Position numbers and translations under genes: made by a program. From Lenzites betulinus (lineage: Eukaryota; Basidiomycota; Agaricomycetes; Polyporales; Polyporaceae), in the NCBI GenBank assembly GCA_022264855.1, contig JABYQU010000054.1:186001-250000 (forward strand): DNA of 64,000 nt, written 5' to 3'. Position 1 is the first letter of the stretch, and each line of letters opens with the position of its first letter. The notes beneath the pieces are model-generated. The model made no database searches, was not told the origin of the DNA, and saw nothing but the letters and a program-made list of their open reading frames with translations. Shown here piece after piece: positions 23,327 to 36,847 of this stretch.

Positions 23327-25960
23327 TCCATAGTGTGCGGGTTTGGGTGTCTGGAGCGACGTCGTACTTTGAGTTTAGGGAATGCGTTGGCTAGGAGCTG
23401 CTGACCATCTGCTGTATCATTATGGGTGTTCTGTGTAAGATAGGACATATTTAAATATATAGAAGAGATACATACGAGCGTGTTGAGTGAACTTTGGAGA
23501 CCAAACCTGGTAGCTGACAGCCCGACATGATAAAAGGCAGCCTTCTTTGGCGTGATAGTTCTGGTTGTTCCGAGTCGACGTTCAGCAGTCGGCGGCGAGC
23601 ATCTCTTCCTAACGCTGCCAATAGCAATGATATGGATGACGCTTGTCAGGGGACCAGAGTGCGATCCCCGAAAGCGAAGGTCGTGTGCTATACATACCGT
23701 ACACACACCCGCGTGTCAGAAGCAACAGGGGGCGCATCGAGGGGGCCTCTGAAGGCTACCAGCGCCACCCCGTCAGAACAGGAACCATACGTTCGACGTT
23801 CAAACGTTTACGAAGGGGCTTTACACATACCGGACTGCCACTCCCCGCGATAGCAGCGGCCCGACCCACGATGCTTCGAAGTAGCACGCTGAGCGCGGAG
23901 CCGACCATCGCCTGCCATAGACGGTACTGTATCAGAGGACGAGGACGGACGACGTGAGTCTGAGAAGCCTGAGTGCATGGCTCGATGGACTTAGTACTGA
24001 AATCGAGGGTTCGACGGGTCGCAGAAGGAGGAGAGGACTCACAGTGCCAAGTATACACTTTGAACCACTTACCGTAGTGTTTCCGCCGGGCCGCACTACC
24101 ACATACCACTCAAAATCAAATGAGTAAGCACCGCACCTGGGCCACACGTCCGCCAAAGCGAGAGCGGTGCCCGTGGATGCATCACAGCACTGCAGCGCAG
24201 ATCCGCCTAAAGCCCCCGGGATGTGATCTCTTCGACGCGGAAGCGGTACGGCGGCTTCAGGACACCACGGGGAGACCTCCGAATCCTTGCTATCACAGAG
24301 AGTCACGCACTCGACGGGGACCTGAAAGCACGGGGAGCACAGACGCAGCGATTTGACGAGCATCCGTGACAACCGTGCCAGAAGGCGGGCTATCGTTTGC
24401 CGTGCACGAAGCCCGAGAACCGAGAGAAGACATGCCGGCGGCCAGCTAGATCTAGAGAAGGAGAGCGGAAGTCAGCCCCGGAACTCGCAGACACGGAGAT
24501 GCGCTCTTCGGGGTCCTGAGAAGCTGCGCGAGGAGTGACTGCGAGTCCGCGGCGGCACTCGCCGTGGTTGTCACACTTCCTCGTGGCGTCCCGCGGCAGC
24601 TCTGGCGGAGATGACAGTAAAGGGGCTCTGCGTGTCCATAGGGCGACTGGAGGGCGGGGTGTCCATGTCAGCGGCGTGTTAGTCGGGGCTGGAGACGGTC
24701 AAAAATAACCTTGCATTGGCAGCAGTGAGAACCGAAGGACTTACAGAAGGGGTTTGATAATCGCGGTCCTATTGCGTTCACGAGTGTGCCTTGGAGTAAT
24801 GCAGAGAGCATCTGCACACCACGACAGGATGTGTTGAGTAGTAGTAAGCGAGAGCTTTCGCTGACAGTATGACTCAAGGACGCTATCGAAAATATCTGTG
24901 CTTAATCTCGTTAGTGAGAAAGGCTGAGAGGTGTGAAGCTGGTTTAGAGTTCATTTGGGAACGAAATGACCGGCACGAAAGGCCATGTGCGCAGTATACG
25001 TGAGGCATACGTCCTAAATAAACGTCAATGAGCCCCATGCTGCTGAGTGACGTGCCGCAGTGTGGATTTCCGTGGCTAGCCCGGCGGCAGGGCGTCGTTG
25101 CCCCGATAGTGACATCGTATGGCGGTTGCCATCCCGGACCTTGGGAGAGACCGGCACAACCTGCGCGGGAAGTCAGTACAGTTAGCACTACATACGTATG
25201 GGTAGCAGCTTAATCTTGCTGAGAAAAAGATATGCTGTGAGTTGTAGTTTGCACCAAGTCATTCACAGGTAGGGTTGTTGTAAATGAGGTTGGTATGCAA
25301 ACAAACATAAACAACACCCACACATATTGATTTTGCCGTCTCGGAAGTGGCTGCGCCTTCTCCTCACCGCTATCGCACCCAATTGACTCTATACCACCAA
25401 ATACAGACCTTTGACGTTCGCCAACTCGCCCCGCTACAAGGTTGCCCGCATCAGGTTCTTCAGTCTATGAGCGTTGCAGCATCACTCAACCCGCGCGACA
25501 GATGACGCGGTCCAACAACTCACCACGACGGCGGGGACATGTTCCCCGCTCCTGAAATAGTGTGCGGCACATGACGCTGCCACCAGGGAGATGATGTGCA
25601 CAAGGTTGTGTCGGGGATCTGCTGCAGGAGACAGTCGACTGTCATACCCCTCGGGACCTGCGCGTCCCGAAATGCGGACTGGTGCCGACCAGCGATCCCT
25701 GTGCTCCGCACTACCGGCGTCAGCCATGCGAATTCATTCAGATTCCTGCGGGAGCTGCTTCCGTGTCCTTCACCGGTCAAGGGTTGCCCACCACTTGGCG
25801 GCAGCCATCGCATCCGTGTGACGCCTGATAGATCCCCGTTTGATGCAGCTCTTCCGCGGGAGAGTAGCTGGGCGTGCCCTCCCTGATGCCTCGGTGTAGA
25901 TTAGCCTTCTGTGAGTTGCCCATGCGCCGTTTCCCGGTGTGCACCCACGTTGAGCAGTGC
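23327..25960. other. Intergenic region, nothing recognised
   Basis: About 2.6 kb between hydrolase copy 2 and DUF6534 copy A. The open frames are short and none shows family motifs. No tRNA-like or long repeat structure was found by eye. Confidence 0.45.
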
Positions 25961-25966
25961 TATAAG
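25961..25966 (+). promoter_or_regulatory. TATA box of DUF6534 gene A
   Basis: TATAAG lies 83-88 bp upstream of ATG 26049; the other plus-strand DUF6534 gene has the same hexamer at a similar distance. Confidence 0.65.
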
Positions 25967-26048
25967 TGCTCGGCAAGCTCAGCGCCCCTCCGCCCGACAG
26001 TACACGCGCTCCGTCCGGTTTCGACGCTTCCCTAGCACAGCTGCAAAC

Positions 26049-28056
26049 ATGAGTGCCAACGCCACCCAGTGCCCACCGGACGTTAACGCGGAGATCTTAT
26101 CCCAACTGGCCCTCGGCCCGACCATTGGCGTCGCATATCTCGGCGTCGCCATTTCCTCCGCGTGAGTGGATCTTACCAATTTGTTAGCTCGCAGGTAGTT
26201 CGTATTTGAGTGCTAATATGCTTTACAGCATTTACGGCATTACATGTATTCAGACCTTCCAGTACTACAGGTCTCCGAGGGGAAGCACCGACGTGCCGTT
26301 CCTCAAATTCATCGTACGTTTCTCCCTATATTCCAATATCTCAAATGGAGAACCTAACGAGCTTCGTCAGGTACTCATTCTTTGGTAATTACTATGGCAC
26401 AATACGTTCAAGCCCTTCTCACAATAGCGCCGCGCAGGATGCTTGACTCGTCGCACCAGGCTCTCATTGTGCAAATCGTCTATCACTACCTGATTTTGAA
26501 CTACGCCAATGCCACCGCCCTTCTGCGAACCGTTTGGTATGTGAAGTATGAGCATACGTCTGACATACGCTCAATTCCTTTCATACGCACTTCAGGAGTA
26601 TCCCTGTATGTCTACGAGTTTTGAGTGCACGCAAGTATTCACTGACTCATTGAAATACAGACGGAGATCATAGTGAACGTGCGTTCATTGTCTTTTCACT
26701 CGTTTACCTCCACGCTGAATTCTCGCGGACCAGGCTGTTATTGCATGCATCGTCGAGACGTATGTGGCTCATCTCCTATGATAGCGAGTGCATCGCTGAA
26801 AGCTCATGTAGATTCTTCGTGATGCGTATCTGGAAGCGTATGTGCTTATTGTAAGGGCTGATAGTCTCCACCCTGAACTCACCCGCGGCACCTCTAGTCA
26901 GCAGAAACACCTTCGTTACTGGTGCCTGCGTACGTTACGCCGCTAACCTCTACATAGTTTCTGTCTGACATTATCTTGATTCTAGATGGCCTTTACCATC
27001 GCTCACTTGTGTGAGTACCTGTAACACCAGACGAATTGTTTGTAGCTGAGCGATGTTTGTCCGGGGCACACAGCGATGAACTTGGGTATGCCGACATGCT
27101 CTTACAATCACTGATTGCCGGGCTGACATTTCTCTCATCTGCAGTGTTCCCTATCAGAACGTGAGCATCCACTTGTGCTCTACTAAGGCCGAGTAGTGCC
27201 CATGTACTGCACAGACGCTCACCCCGATGCAGGTTCTTTTACCCTATCCTCGTCGAAGCCGAGACGAAGCTCAAGGTGAGATTTTCACACCTTTGAAGTG
27301 CTCCGAAATGTGCTCATGTGGTGCCAACGTACAGTCTACCGGATCGTCTGGTCTCGGCGTGGCAGTGGTTGCGGACGTGTCGATCTCAATGGCCATGGTG
27401 TGGTACCTGCGCAAGGGGCGCACTGGGCTGCGCAAGTCGGACGACATGATTGGCCGCCTGATCATGCTGACGATCACTACTGGCTCCTTCACGACGTGGG
27501 TCCTCTCGCCGCCTTCGTAAAAGTACATAATATACTCACAAGTAGACGTGTGGTACAGGATTTTCGTGATTGCCAACCTCGTCGCGGTAGGCTTTCATTC
27601 CGCTTGGGCGTGTCGCACTAGCACTGACGACACTTGATGCAGTACCTCGCCGCGCCTTCTCAACTCTACGTGCTTTTCTTCAACTTCATGCTCGGCAAGC
27701 GTACGTACCCCTCAACAGCTTTTCCCTGGCTCTTACTCATACCCGACTGCAGTGTACATCAACTCGCTCCTTACCTCGTAAGCGCTTCAGTGCCGTCCCA
27801 CACACCTTCTGCTCACGCGCACACGCGAACGACAGGCTGAACAGTCGCACATATGTGCGCGGTGGTGACGGGGCGACGATGCAGGTTAACTCTATCCCGC
27901 TGTCGACCTTCCAAGCCGAACAGGGCAAGGCCCCGAACTTCACTGGCTCCACCGTGATTGCGGTAAGCATAGTCATTTCTCCCGCTTACTGGGCCATAGG
28001 CCTGACGTACTGCCTCCCAGTCCGGCGATGAGCAAAAGAGGGGTTATGTGGTTTAG
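26049..28056 (+). CDS. DUF6534 multi-pass membrane protein A
   Basis: Many short exons from ATG 26049 to TAG 28054-28056. The N-terminal block is LGPTIGVAYLGVAISSA followed by IYGITCIQTFQYYRSPRG, the typical opening of DUF6534 proteins. The domain core shows VVADVSISMAMVWYLRKGRT then GLRKSDDMIGRLIMLTITTG, followed by LYVLFFNFMLGK and LYINSLLTSLNSR. The last exon, after a final intron, gives SGDEQKRGYVV. The protein is predicted to have about seven helices; the family function is unknown. Paralogues are at 41634-43723 and 47610-49919. Several very short middle exons (26400-27240) are not resolved to the base here. Confidence 0.85.
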
Positions 28057-30241
28057 CGCCATCGTGCTCACAGGGCGCGGGGCTTTCTGGTGGACGGCGA
28101 TGTATCTGGGTATCGCATGTACTATCATGACATGAACTATTCATAACTTATTCTCGTGAAATTTCGCGCGGCACGGGGCTTAAGATACATGGTATCCCCC
28201 TTTCCGGGTGAGCTCAGACTGGTAATGCTGCTTCGTGCCGTTGATGTGCTGTATGTGCTGCACAGCAGCAGCTGTCAGCGCATGCCACGGTCATCTCGGG
28301 CTGAAGTCAGGGTGAACTCGGCACGTTGGCATGTACGTATAGCAGTGACAAGCCTTCGCCGTACTACCGCGTGCCGGGTGACTTGAATTTCTCGAGAACA
28401 TATATCACACGAACCACCAGAGGTGCGCGTTCAAGCTTGCCAGATAGACCAAACAGTTTTGACTTGTGGGGTAGGCATAATCCTGTGTATGTAGTGGGCC
28501 GTGGACCGGTCCGAGGACCTGCAAAAGACAGCGTTTACGATGCGCGAAGCGCGGGGAGGTGTTCAGCTGTGCAGTGACGTGAGAGGCCGTTATAATTAGA
28601 CAGATAGTACGTCTTTCTGCGGGCCTACTATAGACCAGATGGTTCTTGAGCGTCATGGTCGTGTTCCCCGGGATGCAGAGCCGTTCATCATAAACCTAGT
28701 CAGGGTGCGAGCTTCGCCAGACTGGCGGAAAATCGAGGCCGCCGGCGGTCGCAGCTTGTTATCATATCCGGCCGATGAGTACAGGCGATGTGAGCATCAG
28801 AATCGTGTCAAGAGTGACGGAATGTAAATATTATAATGAAGGATGCATGAGTCGAAAGCGTAGGTAACAGATGGCGGTTGCGTAGATCGATTCACCACAT
28901 GAGTCCGTCCATACGGAAATATAGTTCCGGTGTCTTTCAGCCCGACATCTGATACTGTAGACCTGTTCAAAAGTAGGGCAGACAGCTACGATCATCTGTA
29001 GACGTCTATGTCCTGAGAGGATACTCAGGCTTGGGCAGGTGCTTCGGTGTGAGCCGGCGGAGCTCGCGATCACAAGTGCACGGTGAGTCGTGTAGTCTGG
29101 ACGAAGGGGTCGGGGAAGCGGAAGCCTCTGATGTTCTTCAAACTATGCTCCGAGAGGACACACCGTAAGCTTCAGAAGATTGATCATGGCAATTGCAGTG
29201 GTGGCAGGTCGCGAATCGTCCACCGTCGACGTTAATTGAAAGACCGCGTCGTTCTACTCAACGCCCGGGACCCTGGACACCTTCGGCCACATAATTATTC
29301 ACGTTACCGGGCTTACCGGATAGATAATATATATATCCTGCGCGCAATTAGAACTGCTGATCATGCATCTTCGATCAGTCAATCGTCCTTCTCGTCCCCC
29401 GCGCCGTGCTCTTCTGGTCCGTTATGGATGCGCTGCTGAGAGAGAAGTCGCGTTGTAGGACATCCATGGGAGGAAACAGCCGGTTAGCGCCGACGACGAG
29501 GCTGCGGGCTTATGCGCTCTCCGCGCTCGCCGCGCAACGCATCCGGTACGCCCCCTCTATGTCTCAAAATGTGAAGGGATTGTATACCTGAACCCCCTAG
29601 GCGTGTTCCGAGTCTGAGCGCAGCTTCAGGGCAGGGTGGATGCGCTCCCCATCAGTTGCCAGCGTTCTCGGCTATAAACGGCTTATACTTTCCTTCCATG
29701 ATGTAAGACCTCTTCTGAATGCCGTGCTCTGGGTAGCATTCTCGGCTGGTGCCGCACTCGTCGGCCCCTGGCCTCAGCATGTGGTTATTTCATGTCACTA
29801 ACGCATGCTGAAGCTAGATGTGGGATGTCAGTGTGTGGCAAGTACGTATCTGTCCGCAAAGCACTTCCCCTTGGAAGTTTCAAATTAACAATAAATCCAA
29901 CTCACACTTGTAGGGCGAGTGAGTGAAACAATGCTTATGTCATTCCCGCCGCGGAGGGCGGGGCGGCCAGAAGTAGAAGCAGTGATGTCCAGGGATGTCC
30001 CGACGCCCGAGTAAGCCGCGCTGGGCGCGTTCCAGGCTGTTTCTGTGCAGCCGGCCGTATTACTATAAGCTCAGTTTGCCACGAGCGTACCAGCCCCTTT
30101 CCTCCTGCTTCCCACCCTCCCACGTCCCTCTAGTAGGGATTACGGCGCAGTACTCCTCTGCACGGTGTTCTCTCACACCACTGTCCATCAGCTTTACTCT
30201 GGGCAAGCACACCGTAGCTCCTACCGTACAAAGCACTAAAG
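28057..30241. other. Intergenic region, no gene supported
   Basis: Several open frames (for example 28639-28827, 29236-29439) lack family motifs and codon character. A short AT run (agataatatatatat) lies near 29320. Confidence 0.45.
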
Positions 30242-31835
30242 ATGGTGAGCACACGCGTCCACATTTGTGGCACTATGATTGCTGTTTGAATTACGTATGC
30301 CATTTGACGCTGACCGGCGCACACGTTCATACTACCAGGCGATTCCCAAAACTTCCAACCCTCTCCGCTTCGGTATACTTGGTGCCGCTCGCATTGGGCC
30401 TGACGCCCTCATTAACCCAGCAAAGAGCCACGCCGACGTCGTTGTCGCAGCCGTCGCGGCCAGAGATGCCACGAAGGCTGCCAAGTATGCCAAGACACAC
30501 CGTATCGCGAAGACCTTCTCTGGCGCGAACGCGTACCAAGGTGTGTAGCATGTCACCGTGTCGCGAGCACCTTTGTTGACTATGTCCGAAGAATTACTCG
30601 ACGACCCGGAGATTGATGCGGTATACATAGCTGTACGCTGCTCATATGCCCCCTATAATGAGATTGAAACTCAATATTTGGTAGTTGCCGAACGCACTCC
30701 ACTTCGAGTGGTCCATTCGTACCCTCAACGCTGGAAAACATGCCTTGATCGAAAAACCCATCGCGGACACTGCGGACGAGGCTGCTCAGATCTTTGCCCT
30801 CGCTGAGGAGAAAGGGCTTATCGCTCTGGAAGCTATTCACTTCACGTACGCCCGCTTTGCTCACCTATCGACTCATGTTTGACCATGACGGTGTGGCGGG
30901 ATGTTCGTCTGCAGATTCCATCCTGCCGCACAACGCGTGAGGACTATTATCGAGAGTGGCGAGCTCGGCAAGGTTAAGAGCGTGATTGGCGAGTTTGCTG
31001 TACCAAGCGTCCTTTCAGGCCTCTTCTTCCAGAAGGACGACATTCGGTTCCAGTATGACCTTGGTGGCGGCGCTACGATGGACATGGGTGGTACGTTCTC
31101 TCATGCATCAAGCCTCTAACTTATTCCTCACATCATCGTTGTGCAGTCTACCCCCTCGCAGCCATGCGCTTCCTCACCGGCGTGGAGTCTGACGCGCCCG
31201 AGGTGACCAAGGCGACCGCACTCGGGCAGCCGCAGACGACGCGCATCGACCGCGGCATGCACGTCACCTACGCGCTGCCCTCCTCGATCACAGGCGAGAC
31301 CTACGTCGACTTCGCGATGCCGGGCTGGGGCCCGTTCGGGCTGTTCCCGCGCATGCCGAAGCTGAGCGTGCGCGTTGCGCTCGAGGGCGGCGACATTGAA
31401 TTCTTCAACTACCCGCTCGCCGGCGCGTACCACTGGATCAAGGTCAAGCCGCGCAAGGGCAGCGCGCGCACGGAGAAGGCGTACAAGCACCCCGACGGGA
31501 AGGGCGAGGCATCGTGGACGACGTGAGTTTTCCGGTATACGTGGCCCTGTCTTGTTCCCTCTCCGACGCGCACTGCAGGTACCGGTACCAGCTCGAAGCG
31601 TTCGTGGACAAGGTCCGTGGGCGCACGCCGCAGTTCTGGACCGACCAGAAGACCACGATTAGCGCGCTAGAGACTGTCGGCCGCATCTATGCCGCCGTGA
31701 GTGACGCTTCCTCTTCGGTCGCCCTCGCTCTTCTGACTACTTTGTGTGTTCTACGTATAGGCCAACATGCCTCCACGCATCAAGTCCTCATATGTGCCCG
31801 CAGCGGCGGCACCGGCGGCACCGGCAGAGGCGTGA
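30242..31835 (+). CDS. Gfo/Idh/MocA-family oxidoreductase
   Basis: A small first exon carries only the ATG (30242-30244), followed by GTGAGC; the second exon starts at the acceptor before AIPKTSNPLRFGILGAARIG, which contains the NAD(P)-binding glycine loop. Later come GKHALIEKPIADT, where EKP is the family signature lysine-proline motif, and LGGGATMDMG with the C-terminal domain EAFVDKVRGRTPQFW. The protein ends with a Pro/Ala-rich tail and stops at TGA 31833-31835. The closest families are D-xylose 1-dehydrogenase (NADP+) and dihydrodiol dehydrogenase; the substrate, a sugar or diol, cannot be settled by sequence reading alone. Cytosolic by default. Confidence 0.87.
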
Positions 31836-32334
31836 GCGCGTGAGCCATGACCGCCGCTTTCAACGCGCAGTTGCTTGTTTTGTGTTGTGCCGTTTCAGTA
31901 TATACCCCTTCCGCATTCTCTCTCTACCTATATCTCTTGCTGGTTTTAGGTACATTGCTACGTAGCTGGTCTCTTCAGTGCGCGAGTTTTGTCTCATCTT
32001 TAGTTGTTCGTCAATACACCTACGCGAGTCTACGCAGGCCTATGCACATGCACGCACAAATGCGATCTACTTAGTGTTTGATTTATAGTCTTTACTGGTA
32101 TGTTCATTGTCTGTAAAGCACCATCATCAAGTGGAACAAGTTGGGTATCTTGCAAATGTACGCATTCACGCGGCGTCCCTAAATCAGTTGTCTGTTCGTG
32201 TTGAAGCACTCTTCAATGAGCGATGACTTGGGAATGAATAGTCATGAACGTTAGCATTGACATTGATACATAATTATGGGAGTGGGAAAGTACGAATTAG
32301 AAGACGAGAAAACCTGCAATACCACCGTACTAGC
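31836..32334. other. Convergent intergenic region
   Basis: Between the 3' ends of the oxidoreductase and MFS copy 2. No gene seen; likely holds both 3' UTRs. Confidence 0.5.
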
Positions 32335-34654
32335 TCAAACCATCTGCGGCACCGCCTGTACCTCCCCCGGCGACACCTTCCACTCAAGCACCTCGCCCTC
32401 GCCTGCGCAGACGACGGTCCCAGGGGCGCTCCCGCGCTCGCTGCCCTCCTTGAGGCCCCACTGGTCGTCCATGTCCTCCCGGAGCTTCTCTTCGCGCATG
32501 AGGAACACGGAGAGGAAGCCCGCGCCAGACACGCCAATCATGACGTGCCAGATGAGCTTCGTCGAGCGCGCGAACACCGCGCGCACCTCTGAGCGGAGCG
32601 GCTCCTCGAGGCCCTTGATGGTCGGGATGACCGCGTACGCGATCTGCACGCCCTGCGGGAACTGCGCGGTGAAGGACGGGGGGAGGTCTTTCTGCAGTAT
32701 GTTCTGCAGGATCGTCCCGCCGACGACGATGCCCCAGCTCTGCGTGGGTGGGTTAGCGCGCACGACCGGGCAGGGAGAGAAGAAAAGACGTACCTGCGCG
32801 AAACAGCGTATGAAGGTGAAGAACGCGAGCGCGTGTGCGCTGTTCGACACCGGGAGGGGCGCGAGGATGGGGAACTGCGTGGCGATCCACACGATGCCTA
32901 GTCCGACTGCGAGCGGGACCTGCAAGGCGATGTACGCCGCGCGCGAGGAGTTCTCGTCCAGGATGGAGAGCAGGCCGAAGCCGAGGACGATGAATGCCCA
33001 GCCAACGTAGTTCTGCGGGCGGTAAAGGCCGATGACCTGCACGGAAAGGCCGGTCGCGATGGCGAATGCGGGGATCGTCAGGCAGAGCGCGAACATGTCC
33101 ACTCCGGAGCCGATCGCGGACGCCCCTTTGGAGGCTTGGAAGTAGACGGGGAGGTAGTCTGCAGGTGCATGCGGTTAGGAAGGGGTGCGCACCATTGGTA
33201 GAGGTGCTTACAGAGGGATGCGAGGGCGACAATACCGTGGAAGAATGTTCCCGCATACCTAATACACAAAGGTTATAATCATCGGAGGAAGGAAGGAAGC
33301 CCGAAACACATACCCGCTGAAGGTAGTGCGGTTTGTGAAGAAGAAACGAGGGACCTATGTAGCAAGAGGACACAATGAGTCGTGTCTCATCAATCTAACC
33401 ATCCTCATTCTCCGACTCACCGTAGGACCTTTCAGCCAATACATTTCCAGCACAAAGAATACCAAAATCCCCACAGCACCGATGATGAGCGGGACGAGTA
33501 CGTGTGCCGAGGTCCACGGGAACTCCAGGCCACCCCACGTGATCGCGAGGAGGATAGACACCGTGCTACCAATCATGACGATGATGCCCCTGCAACGTTC
33601 CTACGCTCAGACCCTTCGCAGAGCTTTATATAAGGAATTCACCTACGTCCAGTCCATCTGAACAATCTTCTCCAAAAGACTGGCTTTCGGCGTGTGTACA
33701 CGAAGGAATATGCAGGTGAGCGCCACCGCGATGCCACAAAGGGGAAGGTTGAGATAGAATAGCCACCGCCACGCCCCGGACTGGGCCAATGCGCCACCGA
33801 TGGGAGGACCTATCGCGCTAGCGGACGCAATAAACAACGTTAGTAGATCGCCGACGCCGAGGGCATACTAGTTGCCGGCGGTAAGAGCGACACATACCAC
33901 GCGAGCGCCCAAACACTACACATGGTCAATTAAAAATCAGTGCGCCACTTCGAGAACGGGCACTGAAATGGCGAAGACGCTTACGACGCAGTGATCCCCT
34001 GGAATTTCCCGCGCTCGGCGAGGGGGATGAGGTCAGCGTAGATGATCTCGGTAATCGCGAGACACCCGCCGCCACCAAGACCTTGGATGGCTGTGGCGAG
34101 CATTCAATATTCAGCATCTCCCCGCGCTCGGAGGACAAATTCGCCAAGACACACCTCTTCCTGCGATGAGCATGTTTAGGCTCTGTGCCGCGCCAGAGAC
34201 GGCGGACCCAGCTGCGAATGTGACGATGAAGAATACTAGGACAGGTTTCCGGCCGAACGCAGACACCAGGCTTCCGATGAGCGGGAGGACGGCAGTGGAG
34301 GCGATCGTGTATGCGCTTCCAGCCCAGATGAAGTTGACTCCGCCAAGGTCACCGACGATCGTTGGTAGTGCGGTCGAGATTGCAGTCTGCGGACTGAACA
34401 GTCAGATGACGCTTGCAGCAGGACAGGTCGGGTATACTGACCAGGTCGAGGGCGGAGAGCATGTCAACCATGAGGTTTGACACGAACACCATCCAGAAAG
34501 CAAAGCCTCTGTTGTTAGTCCGAGGGGCACTGTCCACACATGTCTTGTCAACGCCATGCTCGGTAGGAGCAATGCTTGGAAGTAATTACCTCTCTGTAGC
34601 CTGCATGCCATCGGACATCGTCGTGGACTCGAGGGTTCGTGGTGTCGACGCCAT
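32335..34654 (-). CDS. MFS transporter, DHA-type, copy 2
   Basis: ATG at plus 34652-34654 (MASTPRTLESTTMSDGMQ), stop at 32335-32337, many 50-60 bp introns. Blocks in order: NNRGFAFWMVFVSNLMVDML; the motif-A loop GSLVSAFGRKPVLVF; QGLGGGG; IGPPIGGALAQSGAWRWLF; VPRFFFTNRTTFSGY; DYLPVYFQASKGASAIGSGV; and FPILAPLPVSNSAHALAF. The set is nearly colinear with copy 1, including the intron after the SALDL block, so the two are close paralogues. A fungal drug:H+ antiporter-like exporter with about 14 helices is expected at the plasma membrane; substrate unknown. Its mirror position relative to MFS copy 3 is discussed in the findings. Confidence 0.88.
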
Positions 34655-36847
34655 CCACTTGCAAGTGCGAAAAGTACCTCTATGCAGGAGCGGGAGCAAG
34701 GAGGATGGGAAGCGAGGTAGTTGCGTCCAGTGACAGCTCCCGGGCTAGACGGCGAGAAGCTCGGGGTCGTCCGCGAAGTTCGGGAGGTTACAAAAAGGAA
34801 GGTGTCCGTCCAGTGAACACGCCCCTAAGGCAAGCCTGAAGCGCAGCACCTACGGATACAGAACATCTCCCCAGGTTAGAATGGAGACCTGAAGCCGATT
34901 GAGACACTTCGCCTGGAGCTGGGCGCTGATTACCGTGACGTACCTGCGCACACCGCCGGCCACTTGGCCTCACTGCCTACCTCCGGCGTATATCACTTCG
35001 AGGGCCGGTTAGCATAAGTATTGCATATCTCCGGAGCGGGTTTCAAACCATCCCTGGATGGCCGCCGTTATTTCTGGGCGAGCAAATTGTGACCACGAGT
35101 TAATCCCACGCGGTGAACGTTCTTCCCTGAGGGCACGAGCTGATCACCGTTACCTCCCAACATAACCACATACACCACCCAATAGCCCACGAGTCCCCCG
35201 AATATGGTGATGCTGGTTCTCAAGGCTCGGAGGTTGATGCGCGGCGCGTATGCGATGCTGGTGGACCCTGGAGCCAAGGATAGCTCCGAATATTATTTTG
35301 TACTCTCATCTCCGTGGAGTTGGCCGAGTTGTCAAACAGCTGAATCTGCTGGCGTGCGTGTGAGCAGGTACGACAGCGCCATGATAGAGGGAGGTTATTT
35401 CGCTTGCCATGTCGTGTGTACCACTAATGGCGGCGACGCATGCCATCGAACATGATCAGAAGTTCTTCGCACACATGTGAAAGATTCAGACGATATACTT
35501 AACCATGCCCTGTTCTCGAATTCGCGCATGTGCTACCCTGGCTCCGGTATCCACGGCATGGCAGCATCGAAGCAGGGTCCAGAGGGGATGATCATTTCCG
35601 AAAATCGTAGTTGCATGGATAAGCGCCCTCGTAACGCGCTGCTGCACCCCCGAGGACCTCTGCCACTCCCACTTCTCACACACAGCGAGGGCTTGGAGCT
35701 GCGCCGTGATGCACATGTGTCTAATGCTCCGGCCTGAGGTATTCAGTGGACCTACCCTCGCTAATACCGTTCGTCAAATTAACAAGCGGAATTGCATTGA
35801 TCCTCAGCCGCCCTTTGACGACCGAAGATTCGAGTAATTGTTGTGACAAAGAAACATTGTCACAGTATGATCGCTGACGGCCACCGGCCCAGAGGCCAAC
35901 TTCGCGCGAGAGCGACAGCGATCGGAAAGTCACTTTCTCTATGTCTCGCACGACCGCTAGTGCCGGATGATACTAATCCTGTAATCTTCTCAGCCCAGTG
36001 CACTTTCTGCTATGATGGTTATCGGCTGTCCGAGATGTGCATCTTCTACGCTAAGTTGCTGCGTCATGCATATAACTATTATCAGTATACTACCGAGAAG
36101 CCTCCACTACTATCACCATCGGAGGCTGCGGCAGCCTCGCATCAGGGCTTATATCTGTAAGTACTCAAGCTTGTCAACTACATCCGTCACGGTCATGACA
36201 CAAGGTTCTTGACGTGCAGAACTGTCAGTAATATTAATTAAAATGGCAATGAACTCAAAGTATCGACCCATGTCAACCTGGCCATAGGACGGCAAGGACA
36301 TCCAGATGTGTCATGATCTGGCATTCCAACTGGAACCATTGTATCGTGTACAGTTCACGAAGAACCGTGGTCATTCCGGCGGTTGCTGTTGTTGTGGCGT
36401 GAACTATCACGGGTGATTGAGATGTGACGTCTCAATCAGGCCAAAAGTGCAGAGTCTTCAGAGCCTCGAAATCCGCTCTTTTCCGTGGACGTTGCAGGCA
36501 CTGCGTAGAAACGCCCATTCGAGGGTCGCGTTCCTGACACTCAGCGGACATCCGCGGATGTCTCATATAACTTCACTTTTGCGCTCGGGTCATGATCTAC
36601 CAGGATTCAGGCTGCATTCATCTGATTACGGATTGAATTACATGTAACTTGTACGTGCTTACAGCATGGTAGACGTCACTATCTGGCTCCTATTCGGTAC
36701 GTTGCCCTCCGGGTTCATGTCGGGGGTGACACTGCTGTGTCCATCTTACTGGTGTTGCCAAACATTTGAAGCCGTTCTAGTACACGGAAAGCATCTGTAC
36801 AACACCGGCCTTGAAACAAATAGATACGTCCGTAATTCTATGAGTGT
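34655..36847. other. Intergenic region, nothing recognised
   Basis: About 2.2 kb between MFS copy 2 and the ICMT gene. A tRNA-like A-box string near 35326 fails the other tRNA tests (see rejected items). No long repeat seen. Confidence 0.45.

Noticed and set aside
35320..35395. tRNA-like A-box string (TGGCCGAGTTG)
   Set aside because: No pairing acceptor stem, no T arm and an anticodon loop without U33; does not fold as a tRNA.
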